Below are positions 45,201 to 57,540 of a stretch of DNA of 64,000 nucleotides, piece after piece. Within the stretch, counting starts at the first letter, position 1. The number at the start of each line of letters is the position of its first letter. The stretch comes from Casuarina equisetifolia (lineage: Eukaryota; Streptophyta; Magnoliopsida; Fagales; Casuarinaceae). The notes below the pieces were generated by a model. The model was given only the letters and a program-made list of their open reading frames with translations, ran no database searches and had not been told where the DNA came from. A program made the translations under genes and the position numbers. Location: positions 62,001-126,000 of the forward strand of contig JAKISB010000012.1 of NCBI GenBank assembly GCA_028551475.1, given 5' to 3'.

Positions 45201-48200
45201 AGTTATATCTCAATTTTCTGACCATTAAAAATGAAATAATAGAAATTAATAACAAAAAAAGGATACAGACAGAAGGATGCACTGTAAAAGAAGATCAGCT
45301 GTAAAGGCCTAACTACACCAATAGAAAGCCCAAGGATCGTGTCTTTATTATGTATTTCCATACATAATGCAGTACAAGAAACCCATACTTATAACTGGAT
45401 TTAAACCATCTTAAAACAGAATCAACTACCAATTTATCACGTTTGAGATTAAATTAGTGTCAACAATATCTGGTTCACTACTAACCATCACTCCTCAGTT
45501 TACCATTCACATGGAAAGTGAATCATTCCCTTAAATTACTTCTCAGATGAAACGTGAATCATTCCCTTAACTTACTTCTCAGATGGAGAGCGAATCATGT
45601 TTTTAAGGCCCACTTTAAGTTGCACAAAATCCATAACAAAAAGTACAACTAGTTGTACTTCAAGTCAAGAGCTTGCAGTTGTCTTCAAAATAATTTGCGC
45701 TTTTGACATGCAACAAATATAGCTAGTGAACCCAAAACTCAATTTTTACACCAAACTAGATGCACTTGAAGGACACATAAAAGTAAAAGCCGTGGATGGG
45801 ATCAGTAATATTGATGTGACAATCGTCTGCCAATGCAAGGTAGTTTGGAGAAAAGAAATACACAACCAAAGTTACAGATATGCATAAAACAATATATTCT
45901 GATGTATACAAGAAAATGAAGACAAAGTGATGATAGCAATTGCCACCAGATAACATTAAAAATAAAAAAATAAAAAAATAAAAAATAGAAAAAGATAATC
46001 TGGGGAGACTGAAACAAGGACGGATCAACCTGTTTGCAATGTTATACGAAAATGAGATAAAGATTAGAAAGTAAATAAAGAAAGAACAAAATAAGGTGGC
46101 TCAACCCTAGAGTTTGAATGTACAATAAACAGGACCCAAGAAACTACGTCTTTATTATTTATTAGGTTAGAAACATATAACATCCCATACATATATAAAG
46201 AATTCAATCATTTCAAAACAGAAAGTTAACATCAATTTGTCACATCTGAATAACACAACAATGTAATTGATTGCTACAATCCAATGATTAGGTCCTTCAA
46301 ATCAATCATTTGACTCACTTTTATTATGTGGAAAGCAAATCATATTTCATACTAACAATATGGTATTTACAAGTTTACTGTAAACAAATCCAGTGTCATA
46401 AAATACACTAATTGGAGTGCATCCAGGTCCCTAGACCAATTGCAGAGGGCTAAATTTGGAAAAACATCTATCACAGCACCAAAGCATCATGAATGGTGGT
46501 GCTCCTTGAATGACATGAAATGATACATCAATCAGTACGCATATTAGTGATACTCATAGCCTCACCACCCGAAGCACTGTACCAAGTGATACTCAGAAAA
46601 TTAGCCAATTGCTTTTCCAACTGTGATCAGCCACAGTTAATCACTTGTTGAACATTGATGGAAGATGTAATCAGCAATTAACTATTGTGCTCACGCATTG
46701 GAACTCAATCTATTACTGTAACTACTGAAAATAATACTTCTAAATGCTTGGGGATCGTATTCTCTAGCCAATTTAGTGAATCAACCCAAGAAAAACCATT
46801 TCCACCTCTGAGACGTCATCTAGATGATTCTTGAGCAACATCTATCTCTAGGTTGCAAATTTGAAAACCAACTAACATTGGTCCAATTCTTCACCGATGT
46901 GGAAAGCAAGAAAAACAACTTTTCCCCAGTAACAACAAAGACCACATGTGCTCAAAGTGAAGACACATTATAACAAGGGCTACCCCCTCTTAACTCTAGG
47001 TCTCAGGGAAAGCCAAAATTTACCAGGGCATATTTGAACCACCCAGAGATTAAGCTGAGATCAGACAAGCATAGAACTGTTTAAAGTAGACATCTTTTGA
47101 GATTCAATCTACTAATTAAGCATATAATCAATCCACTCGTATCAAGCAACTACACTCATTTCATGACCTCCACACATGATATTACTTCAAATATGCACCA
47201 CACGAAGAATGAGCCTAAATTCTTTGGAGACACATCTATACAGCCCACAACAAAATGTACAACTTAGAAGGATGCAGGAAAAATGGAGGTTGCCTGCTAT
47301 ACGATCAAAAGTAACTGAAAGGAGAAACAGAATATTCTATAGGAAGGTCCCATTGGAAATGAAAAGAGCTAAAAGCTTTTTTTATAGAAATAACAGAGTG
47401 CTCAAAACAGCAAAAGAGCCTAATCTTGTGCTGACATAATCAAGGACTACAAAATCAACTCAACTCAATTATGCTTAAATCTCAATTTAAAAGGGGTCAG
47501 CTGAGCCTATAAACAGAGTCGTAAAAGAACTTGCAAAACTAGAAATAAATTTCCAGGCTAAACTTTACATGAAATTTCAAAATAGTCATACGCAAAATTC
47601 TACCAACTTTAATAATAAAATGCCCAATAAATTGAAAGTTTTAAAATCATCCACTCTTATATTTCACTTCACCACTGATTTAATTTTTTGCTAAGATTTC
47701 CATGGTGTTTCCAATCATATTTGTATTAGTCTTACGGTAAAAATGTACAATGTAATGATGTGTGAGAATCAACACATTTACCTTCTCTTTTCTTCCTCTT
47801 CTCTTTTCAGTTTCTCAGTGGCATTTTTTCGCTCAGCAGACGCAATACTTGGACTCCGCGACTTGGGCAAAGGAGGTAAAGAGCTACTCCTGCTTCTAGG
47901 TCTTCCGTGTCGCCTAGGTGTTGGAGACCGATTTCGGTGCCGGTTGGATGGAGAGCGGCTTCCATGGCGACGTGAGGAACTAGAATGACTTCTTCGCCTG
48001 CTCCATAGAATAAAACACTATCATATAAGACCAACCGGAGCTAAAAAATCTCAGACATGGAAAACAAACTTCCCATTAGAATAGGCAAGAGAAAAATAAA
48101 AGTGCCTTCAGTTTATAACTTCCGCATTATTTCAAGCATACATAAACACTCTCTTGGTATAACTGGTATCCAAAGGTTCAGACTTAACCGTACAGAGCGA

Positions 48201-48584
48201 AAAACAGCACCAATAAACAACCAAAGACACAATCAACAACAGTCGCCAGAAGTATTTCTGTCATATGTGACGTTCTTACCATCGGTACTGAACTTATTCT
48301 CAATTAGGGTGCAAAGGAGAATTTTTCCCATAAGAAGAAGGAGGAGGAGGAGGAGGAGGAGGAGGAGAAGAAAGGGAAACGGCAATGGGGTTTGTAAAGT
48401 GACTTGAAAAATCACAACGCATCAAGGAGAGGTGTTTGAAGCACCTAGAGTGAGAAGTGGAATAGGGAGAGCGGCTTCGGCTTCGATCCCTTCGGCTCCT
48501 TCGGCTGTGGCGGTGGTGAGACACAGGGGACGCCGGTGAGTATCTCCTTCGGTAAGACGGCGAGCGAGACAGACTACGGGGCAT
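42258..48584 (-). CDS. ARGLU1-like arginine/glutamate-rich protein, copy A, complete
   Basis: Four coding exons with GT-AG borders: 48445-48584, 47782-47997, 43569-43788 and 42258-42518, joining in frame to 278 codons. Exons 1-2 encode an RS domain (MPRSLSRSPSYRRR, RRDRSRSRSP, then SRRHGSRSPS and PRRHGRPRSR). Exons 3-4 encode a charged coiled coil (EEELRLLEEA, KNVDEKLNSEEV, EERYRELELIQRQKEE) ending QMKLLGKSKTKPK. Length, order and tail match animal ARGLU1 and its plant homologue annotated in Arabidopsis as At1g10890. ARGLU1 in animals is a nuclear cofactor of Mediator and nuclear receptors and modulates splicing; a similar splicing-related role is inferred here. Intron 2 is 3,993 bp. All exons lack stops, so this copy is probably functional. 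Confidence 0.9.
43789..47781 (-). other. Intron 2 of ARGLU1 copy A (about 4.0 kb)
   Basis: A long intron with no coding sequence that fits the gene. It contains an A-rich AAAAAC repeat near 44725-44775 and a 33-bp near-repeat around 45530-45595 (CTCAGATGxxACGTGAATCATTCCC type). A 174-codon frame at 44780-45304 is not supported by any family resemblance. Poison exons could lie here but are not identifiable by eye. Confidence 0.6.
48341..48366. repeat. GGA trinucleotide microsatellite in intron 1 of ARGLU1 copy A
   Basis: A GGA run about 80-100 bp downstream of the exon 1 donor. If intron 1 is retained, the frame continues through a poly-Pro tract to a stop at about 48300, giving a truncated RS-only product of 94 residues. 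Confidence 0.7.
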
Positions 48585-49767
48585 CTTTTCTTCTCCAATG
48601 TTTCAAAGCCTGGGCCTTCGCTGCTTCATTTTCTTCTTCAAGGGAATCAGTCAATAAGGCCTCCTCCTATATCATGTTCACTATTATTTTAGTGTCAAAT
48701 TTTTGGTACTCCAAGGGCCTTCGTTTTCAAGATGAGAACGAGTCTGAGCCAGGTCCCATCTGGTCATCCATATTTATGGTAGAAACCCTTCTCAATTGGA
48801 CAACGAACGGTTGAAGGATTCTCTGAATTCTCACTTGTTATAACTTTTTGTTCGTGGTCAATTCCATCAACTCTCATGTTCTGTTACTAGAAATATATCA
48901 CCTTCATTACCAATCTCTATTATCACAAGCATTTTCTGTTTGATAATTCAATGGCTACCTAGAAAGGGGACGGTCTTTAAATTAGGTTAGGTAACAATTT
49001 TTTTTCCATTTATTTGAAAATTATTAATTTATAAGTTTCTTTCCTTTTTTTTTTTGGCTAAATATTTAGATCCGAAACATGCAACTCATATTTGCAGTAA
49101 AGCAAAATGTAAGTACAAAGTACAACTTAGCACCTTCATCCACTTTTTTCAAAAAGAAAAAACTCTTGACACATCTTTTCTCTGCAGTGTTATCTTAAAA
49201 AATGCGAAACTGTTCTGTGCGATGACTCTCACTAGCAAACGCAATCTTGAGATTGCACTCCACATTGGGTCTCACTTATAACGGTGATATTAGGATTGCT
49301 TTACGTCTCACTTGTAGCAGAAACATTGAGAATGCTCTTTGTATTAAATATCACTTAGAATGGCAATGCATTGGCTATTAACACTGTTCAAGTAATTGAT
49401 TTCCATTGCTTCAAAAACTTTGGCTATTGATTCCACTGCTTTAAAACTTTGGACAAGGATTTAAAGGCAAGTAAACGAAGCCCCAATGGATAAGGGGATC
49501 GACATTCCGAGTCATTTCTGAACGGTAGCAAGGATGCGTCTTCAAAAAGCTACAAATATCATAGATTGAGCCACATAAAGTGCAATGAAAAACTTGATAT
49601 TCGGATTAGCGTGTGTGTGTCTTGAAATTTGAGTCTCGAGTTTCTCTCTAGGGCTAAGCTTTAGTAACAAAAGGAAAGGGAAGAAAAAGAATTAAAAAAA
49701 AAAAAGCAAAAAGAAACAAGAGGGGATTCGAACGGTTTTGCGGATTCTACATTTTTGGTGAAATGGT
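48585..49767 (-). promoter_or_regulatory. 5' UTR and upstream region of ARGLU1 copy A
   Basis: Upstream of the start codon up to the gap. 48585-49180 is shared with copy C; 49181-49767 is unique in this window. A GGCCCA (site II/TCP-like) motif lies in the leader. I cannot assign a TATA box or transcription start with confidence. Confidence 0.45.
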
Positions 49768-50267
49768 NNNNNNNNNNNNNNNNNNNNNNNNNNNNNNNNN
49801 NNNNNNNNNNNNNNNNNNNNNNNNNNNNNNNNNNNNNNNNNNNNNNNNNNNNNNNNNNNNNNNNNNNNNNNNNNNNNNNNNNNNNNNNNNNNNNNNNNNN
49901 NNNNNNNNNNNNNNNNNNNNNNNNNNNNNNNNNNNNNNNNNNNNNNNNNNNNNNNNNNNNNNNNNNNNNNNNNNNNNNNNNNNNNNNNNNNNNNNNNNNN
50001 NNNNNNNNNNNNNNNNNNNNNNNNNNNNNNNNNNNNNNNNNNNNNNNNNNNNNNNNNNNNNNNNNNNNNNNNNNNNNNNNNNNNNNNNNNNNNNNNNNNN
50101 NNNNNNNNNNNNNNNNNNNNNNNNNNNNNNNNNNNNNNNNNNNNNNNNNNNNNNNNNNNNNNNNNNNNNNNNNNNNNNNNNNNNNNNNNNNNNNNNNNNN
50201 NNNNNNNNNNNNNNNNNNNNNNNNNNNNNNNNNNNNNNNNNNNNNNNNNNNNNNNNNNNNNNNNNNN
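49768..50267. other. Scaffold gap, exactly 500 N
   Basis: The second 500-N placeholder. It separates the two arms of the inverted duplication. The segment matching 47204-49767 is absent on its right-hand side. Confidence 0.97.
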
Positions 50268-53200
50268 GTGTGGTGCATATTTGAAGTAATATCATGTGTG
50301 GAGGTCATGAAATGAGTGTAGTTGCTTGATACGAGTGGATTGATTATATGCTTAATTAGTAGATTGAATCTCAAAAGATGTCTACTTTAAACAGTTCTAT
50401 GCTTGTCTGATCTCAGCTTAATCTCTGGGTGGTTCAAATATGCCCTGGTAAATTTTGGCTTTCCCTGAGACCTAGAGTTAAGAGGGGGTAGCCCTTGTTA
50501 TAATGTGTCTTCACTTTGAGCACATGTGGTCTTTGTTGTTACTGGGGAAAAGTTGTTTTTCTTGCTTTCCACATCGGTGAAGAATTGGACCAATGTTAGT
50601 TGGTTTTCAAATTTGCAACCTAGAGATAGATGTTGCTCAAGAATCATCTAGATGACGTCTCAGAGGTGGAAATGGTTTTTCTTGGGTTGATTCACTAAAT
50701 TGGCTAGAGAATACGATCCCCAAGCATTTAGAAGTATTATTTTCAGTAGTTACAGTAATAGATTGAGTTCCAATGCGTGAGCACAATAGTTAATTGCTGA
50801 TTACATCTTCCATCAATGTTCAACAAGTGATTAACTGTGGCTGATCACAGTTGGAAAAGCAATTGGCTAATTTTCTGAGTATCACTTGGTACAGTGCTTC
50901 GGGTGGTGAGGCTATGAGTATCACTAATATGCGTACTGATTGATGTATCATTTCATGTCATTCAAGGAGCACCACCATTCATGATGCTTTGGTGCTGTGA
51001 TAGATGTTTTTCCAAATTTAGCCCTCTGCAATTGGTCTAGGGACCTGGATGCACTCCAATTAGTGTATTTTATGACACTGGATTTGTTTACAGTAAACTT
51101 GTAAATACCATATTGTTAGTATGAAATATGATTTGCTTTCCACATAATAAAAGTGAGTCAAATGATTGATTTGAAGGACCTAATCATTGGATTGTAGCAA
51201 TCAATTACATTGTTGTGTTATTCAGATGTGACAAATTGATGTTAACTTTCTGTTTTGAAATGATTGAATTCTTTATATATGTATGGGATGTTATATGTTT
51301 CTAACCTAATAAATAATAAAGACGTAGTTTCTTGGGTCCTGTTTATTGTACATTCAAACTCTAGGGTTGAGCCACCTTATTTTGTTCTTTCTTTATTTAC
51401 TTTCTAATCTTTATCTCATTTTCGTATAACATTGCAAACAGGTTGATCCGTCCTTGTTTCAGTCTCCCCAGATTATCTTTTTCTATTTTTTATTTTTTTA
51501 TTTTTTTATTTTTAATGTTATCTGGTGGCAATTGCTATCATCACTTTGTCTTCATTTTCTTGTATACATCAGAATATATTGTTTTATGCATATCTGTAAC
51601 TTTGGTTGTGTATTTCTTTTCTCCAAACTACCTTGCATTGGCAGACGATTGTCACATCAATATTACTGATCCCATCCACGGCTTTTACTTTTATGTGTCC
51701 TTCAAGTGCATCTAGTTTGGTGTAAAAATTGAGTTTTGGGTTCACTAGCTATATTTGTTGCATGTCAAAAGCGCAAATTATTTTGAAGACAACTGCAAGC
51801 TCTTGACTTGAAGTACAACTAGTTGTACTTTTTGTTATGGATTTTGTGCAACTTAAAGTGGGCCTTAAAAACATGATTCGCTCTCCATCTGAGAAGTAAG
51901 TTAAGGGAATGATTCACGTTTCATCTGAGAAGTAATTTAAGGGAATGATTCACTTTCCATGTGAATGGTAAACTGAGGAGTGATGGTTAGTAGTGAACCA
52001 GATATTGTTGACACTAATTTAATCTCAAACGTGATAAATTGGTAGTTGATTCTGTTTTAAGATGGTTTAAATCCAGTTATAAGTATGGGTTTCTTGTACT
52101 GCATTATGTATGGAAATACATAATAAAGACACGATCCTTGGGCTTTCTATTGGTGTAGTTAGGCCTTTACAGCTGATCTTCTTTTACAGTGCATCCTTCT
52201 GTCTGTATCCTTTTTTTGTTATTAATTTCTATTATTTCATTTTTAATGGTCAGAAAATTGAGATATAACTCTTGTAATTTATGTTCTAGATACTTTAGTT
52301 GTTTTTTGATCTCTATTTGGTCCACTGAAATGATTTTCTGCAATACTAAGTAGTTTTTTAACAAGTTAGCTTTTGGAAACATGTGGGTTTTTCCAATATG
52401 ATCACACTTCGAGATCCTTTGGTATTCCCCATTGTGAATGCTGGTTAATCTGATTGAAGCCCTGAAACTAATCTTTGTGATGACTTTTTGGGAAGCAGAG
52501 GAAAAAGAAAATTCTAGACTACAATTGGCTTTTTCCCCCTTTGCCAGAGTCAAAGTTGAGAGAATTTGGGATAGTAGATTGATAAGCAGAGCATATTTAG
52601 TAGGTATAAGAAATATTTCAGAGCGGTTGTGCTGATGAGAAATATCCAATCCATATACGTTTTAGGATGTGACTCTACTAAACTTAAGCAATTACTGCAT
52701 TTTTTTGTTTTTTTGTTTTTTGTTTTTTGTTTTTTGTTTTTTTGCGCTTTTGTGCTATTGCCAGGTAAGATGTTTTTTTGAGCAAAAAAACAGATATTAG
52801 TTTTTGTAGTCAATGCCTCTCTTATGCAGATTGGACAGTAGAGTGTTGCAAAATTGGTGAACACTTTGTAGAACTAAAGCAGGGCTTTGTCAGTTGATGA
52901 GAACAAAGGGAATGAGAAAAAGATCTGAAAGTGAGAGATAAGAACAGAGAGAAAGAGAAATAGTTTTCCTTGCACAAGAAGAGTATCTTATCTTGACTGG
53001 TAGAAAATATGGATAATCCAAAGCAAAGCTAGCCTTTGCTGATATTTTAATACTGTTTAAAGCTATGAATTATTTCAAATGTTTGTAATTGAATTTTTCC
53101 TTTTCTTGGAACTTCTTGGTGATGATATAGTGAGGTTCTATAGGCATGTTATGTTTTATATGATCTTAAAACATTCATTGCACTAGAGATTCTTTGGCTC

Positions 53201-55213
53201 TCTCACTTTCCTTTCAGAGTTGAGTTTCACAATTGTTTTTGGGAAAAATGAAAAATGATAGATACTTTTGTTTCTGGGTATGAGAGGCACTATAAATCTC
53301 GAATGATTACTTTTACGTTCTTTTCTGCTGACCTTTCTGGAGGAAGCTACTTTATAGTTCAAGTTGTTGCATTGATGAAAATACATGCATGGCTTTATCT
53401 TCTGTTCCACTTGAAATCTCATTTTTTCATGGCTCAGAAACATGTTTGAGAGGTATTCATTATTGCAAAATCCTTGTATTTAACATGTTAATAGATTAGT
53501 TGCTTCATTGAACTCGTAGTGCAGTCTAAAACTGAAGTTTTCAACTTTAATTGATGGTTTAGTATGCTACTTTCATTGTAAGTAGTACAGTCAGCATTCC
53601 TTCTGTTTCCTCTTTCTTTCTCTCTCTTTTTTTTTTCCTGCTTCAATGCTCGTACTAAGCTTGACTTTCGTATGTGCCATAGGCATCAACATGAGGAAGA
53701 ACTGAGACTATTGGAAGAAGCAACCGCTAGAAGGCTGGAGGATGTGATTAGGAAAAATGTTGATGAGAAGTTGAATTCTGAGGAAGTCCGGTTGGAAATA
53801 CAGAGGAGAATTGAGGAAGGTCGAAAGAAATTGTTTGATAATGTTACAAGTCAACTTGAAAAAGAAAAGGAAGCTGCTCTGATTGAAGCAAGACAGAAAG
53901 AAGTAAGCATCTTAACAAGAGGCATCCTCTGGTTGGCTAAATTAGCACAATGTTTACGATGGAGCTGTTTGTTTTCATGTTTGGTAGTGTTAATTTACCT
54001 CTTAAAGTAGCTTAATCATTCGTTAGGAGATGAAAATCATTTGGCTCAGTATTTAGATGTCCTTTAGCATCATAGTTCCAGCAATAAGCTCCTGAAGCTT
54101 TTAGGAGTTAGCCCCCTTTAATATATTTAAATTTGCTTGGCTAATTTGATGTTTGTGTCTTGGCTATCATAGATTCTCTTAAAATGAATGTTCTAATGGT
54201 TCTAAAATGGAAGGAGAATCATTAGGTCATTACGATTGGTGGCATTGACATCATGACTAGAAACTGCATGAGACTACTCTGAATATTTTTAGAGCTTTTG
54301 CTATGGTTTTTAAGGCTTAAGCAGGGACTGTCACTTATCGAGCTTTTGCTATGGTTTTTAGAGCTTCATGATCATCATGAAATTTACTGGAAATCCCAGA
54401 ATCTGAGGTAACTTATCGACCTCTTTATGCGAAAGCAATGCACTTGGTATTTGGTTAGACTTGTCAAGTGACTAGCAATATTACATCTATTTTCTCTTCA
54501 TTCTGCCTCATGCTGTTTGTATTTTGGTAAACCACACCCCCCCACCTCCTTTTTTAGTTCCCCTCCTTTTCTTTTTCTCCGATGACAGAGAAGTTAGTAC
54601 ACTGCTAAATGTACCATGGGTTAAACATTTGCGCTATCCTCCACCACCAGGCAGTAGATCAGTAAGGAGATGGAAACTTCAACCAACAATATGAAAACAT
54701 TTTTGCTAGCTAAGGGTGATCCAAAGTGCCCCCACTTGCCGTTGTGCTCAAGTGTGAAACAGCTCAAGCTCTTGGGGCCTGTCCATGTGGTAGCATGATA
54801 TAATTCCATTATCCGAGTGTGTGAAGTTTCGTTTGGCTATTAAAGGAAAGAGATTAAGCTTGTCTGTTCTTCAGAGTCGAGTTGTCTTTTCTAGACCTTT
54901 TCTTGTCATTTCATTCAATTGAGCGTTTGGATGTGGTCACGAAATGTCACAGGAACAGGCTCGAAAAGAGAGAGAAGAGCTGGATAAGATGCTAGAAGAG
55001 AATAGGAGAAGAGTGGAAGAGGCTCAACGAAGAGAGGCCCTCGAGCTGCAGCGAAAAGAGGAGGAACGGTACCGGGAGTTAGAGCTCATTCAAAGACAGA
55101 AAGAGGAGGCTGCCTGGAGAAAAAAGCTGGAAGAGGAAGAAGAGCATTCGAAGCAGATGAAATTGTTGGGAAAGAGTAAAACCAAGCCGAAGCCTTCGGG
55201 TATTGGTCTATGA
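50268..55213 (+). pseudogene. ARGLU1-like gene, copy B: exons 3-4 only, cut at the contig start
   Basis: Begins inside intron 2 and carries exon 3 (53683-53902, CAG-like acceptor CCATAG, donor GTAAGC) and exon 4 (54953-55213, acceptor GTCACAG, stop TGA). The encoded coiled-coil half is identical to copy A, with no stop. Exons 1-2 would lie in or beyond the gap, so the truncation is probably an assembly effect. At three sites where copies A and C differ in intron 2 (the counterparts of 16965 and 17606, and the A/T run near 16925), copy B matches A. It is therefore closer to A than to C. Confidence 0.8.
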
Positions 55214-57540
55214 TGATTATTTCCATAGCGTCAATGCTGTACCCCTCACAGAGAAAACTAAATATCAGAATCTTCACGTCTGTACAATATTCGGTGAAAT
55301 AGCTTTTGGGTTTTGCACATATCACTTTAGCTCTTTCTTTGGTAGTTAGAGCGCAATCATTTTACCACAGAATTGGACTATTCTTTGCTAGTTAAAGCGA
55401 TACTTATCTTCAAAAGCCGAGGAAGATATGAGAAGTGGCAGAAAAAATCCTGAAGTTGGGTTGTAGAATCAACTCCAAAAAAGGACCTGTTAAAGGACTT
55501 GGTAGACTCTAAAGAAAACCTGGAACAATGATGGAGAGATGATCCATCGGGTAGGAAATATGGACGAGTTTTGGTCTACCTCCAAGGCCTCGTTGAAGAC
55601 GGTTGTTGTTTATGGGTCGTGTTCTTGGAGGAAGTTCCCTTAATTGGAGAACTGCACCTGTATTGGTGGACCTTGTTTTCTTACGAAGCACAGACAGGTA
55701 CCTTCATGTGGTTATGATCGGTAGGTGACATATGAATAATATACCTTCAAGGCATTGATGGCATTTATAGTAATGGTGGAAGGGTGTACATGCAACAATT
55801 CCCAGTTGAGGTTCATGTTAGCATAAATTAATTTTTGGTAGGAGGGAAAGCAAAAGAAGTAAATATATATAGGCCTGCGGTTTTCACACGAGTAAATGTT
55901 TTTTTAGTGTTTACTTGGTAGAAGTCAATATAAGATACTATTGGTTTGCATTCTTTACTTTTTATTTGTGGAAAATTTGGGACTCTTGCATTCTTATCCA
56001 GTCAGCAACCATAAAAGGGTATTTCCTATTGGCCTTTAATCTTATTTTTCTTACGGAATAATATAAGATCTTTTGTCCAATTAAAGTTACAATAAAAGAC
56101 AGGTTTTTACAATGGAAGACTTACAAATTTGGCTATCCTATTGTAGAACTCTTAAGGTTTGATAAAACGTTATTAAATTACTTTGTCTTCTATAAATGAA
56201 GACTTATGATATATATACACAAATAATCTTTACGCAAGCTAGCTTTTTCTTTCCTTTTTCCTTTTCCCATTCCATTTTCTCCATCATTGTTGTTGCCACC
56301 AATGTTTCGTCATTCTTCTCTTTGAATGCTTTAGCTTATGTACACGTTGTTTATTTTTGCTTTTGGTGGTTTCTTCGTCCCCTGTTGGCTCTAACTTAAT
56401 GTTAGGCAAGATTGGGACCTTCGATTGTTGGATAGTTGGGAAGGAAGTGTCTCCCCTAAGCACTCATCGGTAAGATGGTTGTAATGTGGGGGCCGATGGT
56501 ACCGTTGGATTCTTTGAGGTCTACGCCTTCGTCGCTCCGTAGATGGTCAGGGGCAAGTTAGGTTTCAAGGCAAATGATTTGGCAAGGGAGTCACGACGAC
56601 TTCGACAATGATCAGTGATGGCCGGAGCCGGTTGCCATGCTTGTGTCGGACCAGGTTAGTTTTTGGGTGGGATTTCAAAATTTGAAAAACTTTGAAAAAA
56701 GTTGAGAGCGTTTTCTCTTTCCAACCATATCAGGTTCGGGTTTAAGGTTTGGGTTTTTCTTCATATTATTATTATATATAAGTAGGGACGGTACCTATTT
56801 AACTAACTCCCAAATAAAACATTATGTTAGGAGCTAACTAGCATATAATCGAAAAGGTAGATGTCGCATTGTCACCTGCAATTTGTGCTTTTGTAATCAC
56901 CCAAGCTTGGTACCATGTCAATGTTCTAATGCATAACACAAACTATACATATGCTTGTATCATTACAAAAAGATTGTGAAATGCAATCATGACCCCATAT
57001 GTGAGGGAAAGCTCGTCTAGTTAGCGTTCATACATCCTCTCCCAATTACCCTGAAAAGGAAACGAGCTTCCAGCAAAACTGTAGCTCTTTTAGTACCTTT
57101 TGCTTCTGATTTAGAATATTCTCTTATCAGCATGTAAGGCTATACTTTGAATGCTGGCAGGTTGGGCTTCTTAGGTCTTTGCCTCCATTCCCTTAGTCTT
57201 TGTAAGTTTGCATGGTGTCATAGTTGCCACTTGTTGAGCACTAAATTGTACTCGTATGCAAGGACTTTGATCTAACAATTCTAGATTCTTGATTACTGTA
57301 GGCACGTTTGGCCTCTTATTAGTAGACCAAGCCTTCATTGGTTCCTTCCTCAATTTTGTGGATATGCCCTAAGCATTACGTCTTGTTGGTTAGCAAGCAC
57401 ATGATTCCGAGCTATTGTAGCTTCACAAAACTACATTGTAATCTTCCTAGATACTTGGTCATGGTGGAAGTGTGGAATAAAGCCTTTACCATGTCCTCCC
57501 ATATGCTATCCCTTATCAAGCCAATATAAATTTGTAGTAA
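55214..57540 (+). other. 3' flank of ARGLU1 copy B and unclassified sequence
   Basis: Mirror of 39931-42257, including the GC-richer stretch at about 56380-56690. No gene recognised. One visible difference is CAAAGTTTTTC against CAAAGCTTTTC in the left arm. Confidence 0.45.

Noticed and set aside
44780..45304. 174-codon ORF, with a mirror at 52167-52649
   Set aside because: It lies in intron 2 of ARGLU1 on the opposite strand, has low complexity at its end and no recognisable domain. Conservation between arms only reflects the duplication.
16526..55213. Copies C and B as the two halves of one continuous ARGLU1 gene
   Set aside because: Attractive after flipping contig 2, but at three intron-2 sites where C differs from A, copy B carries the A state. 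Left open for read-based testing.
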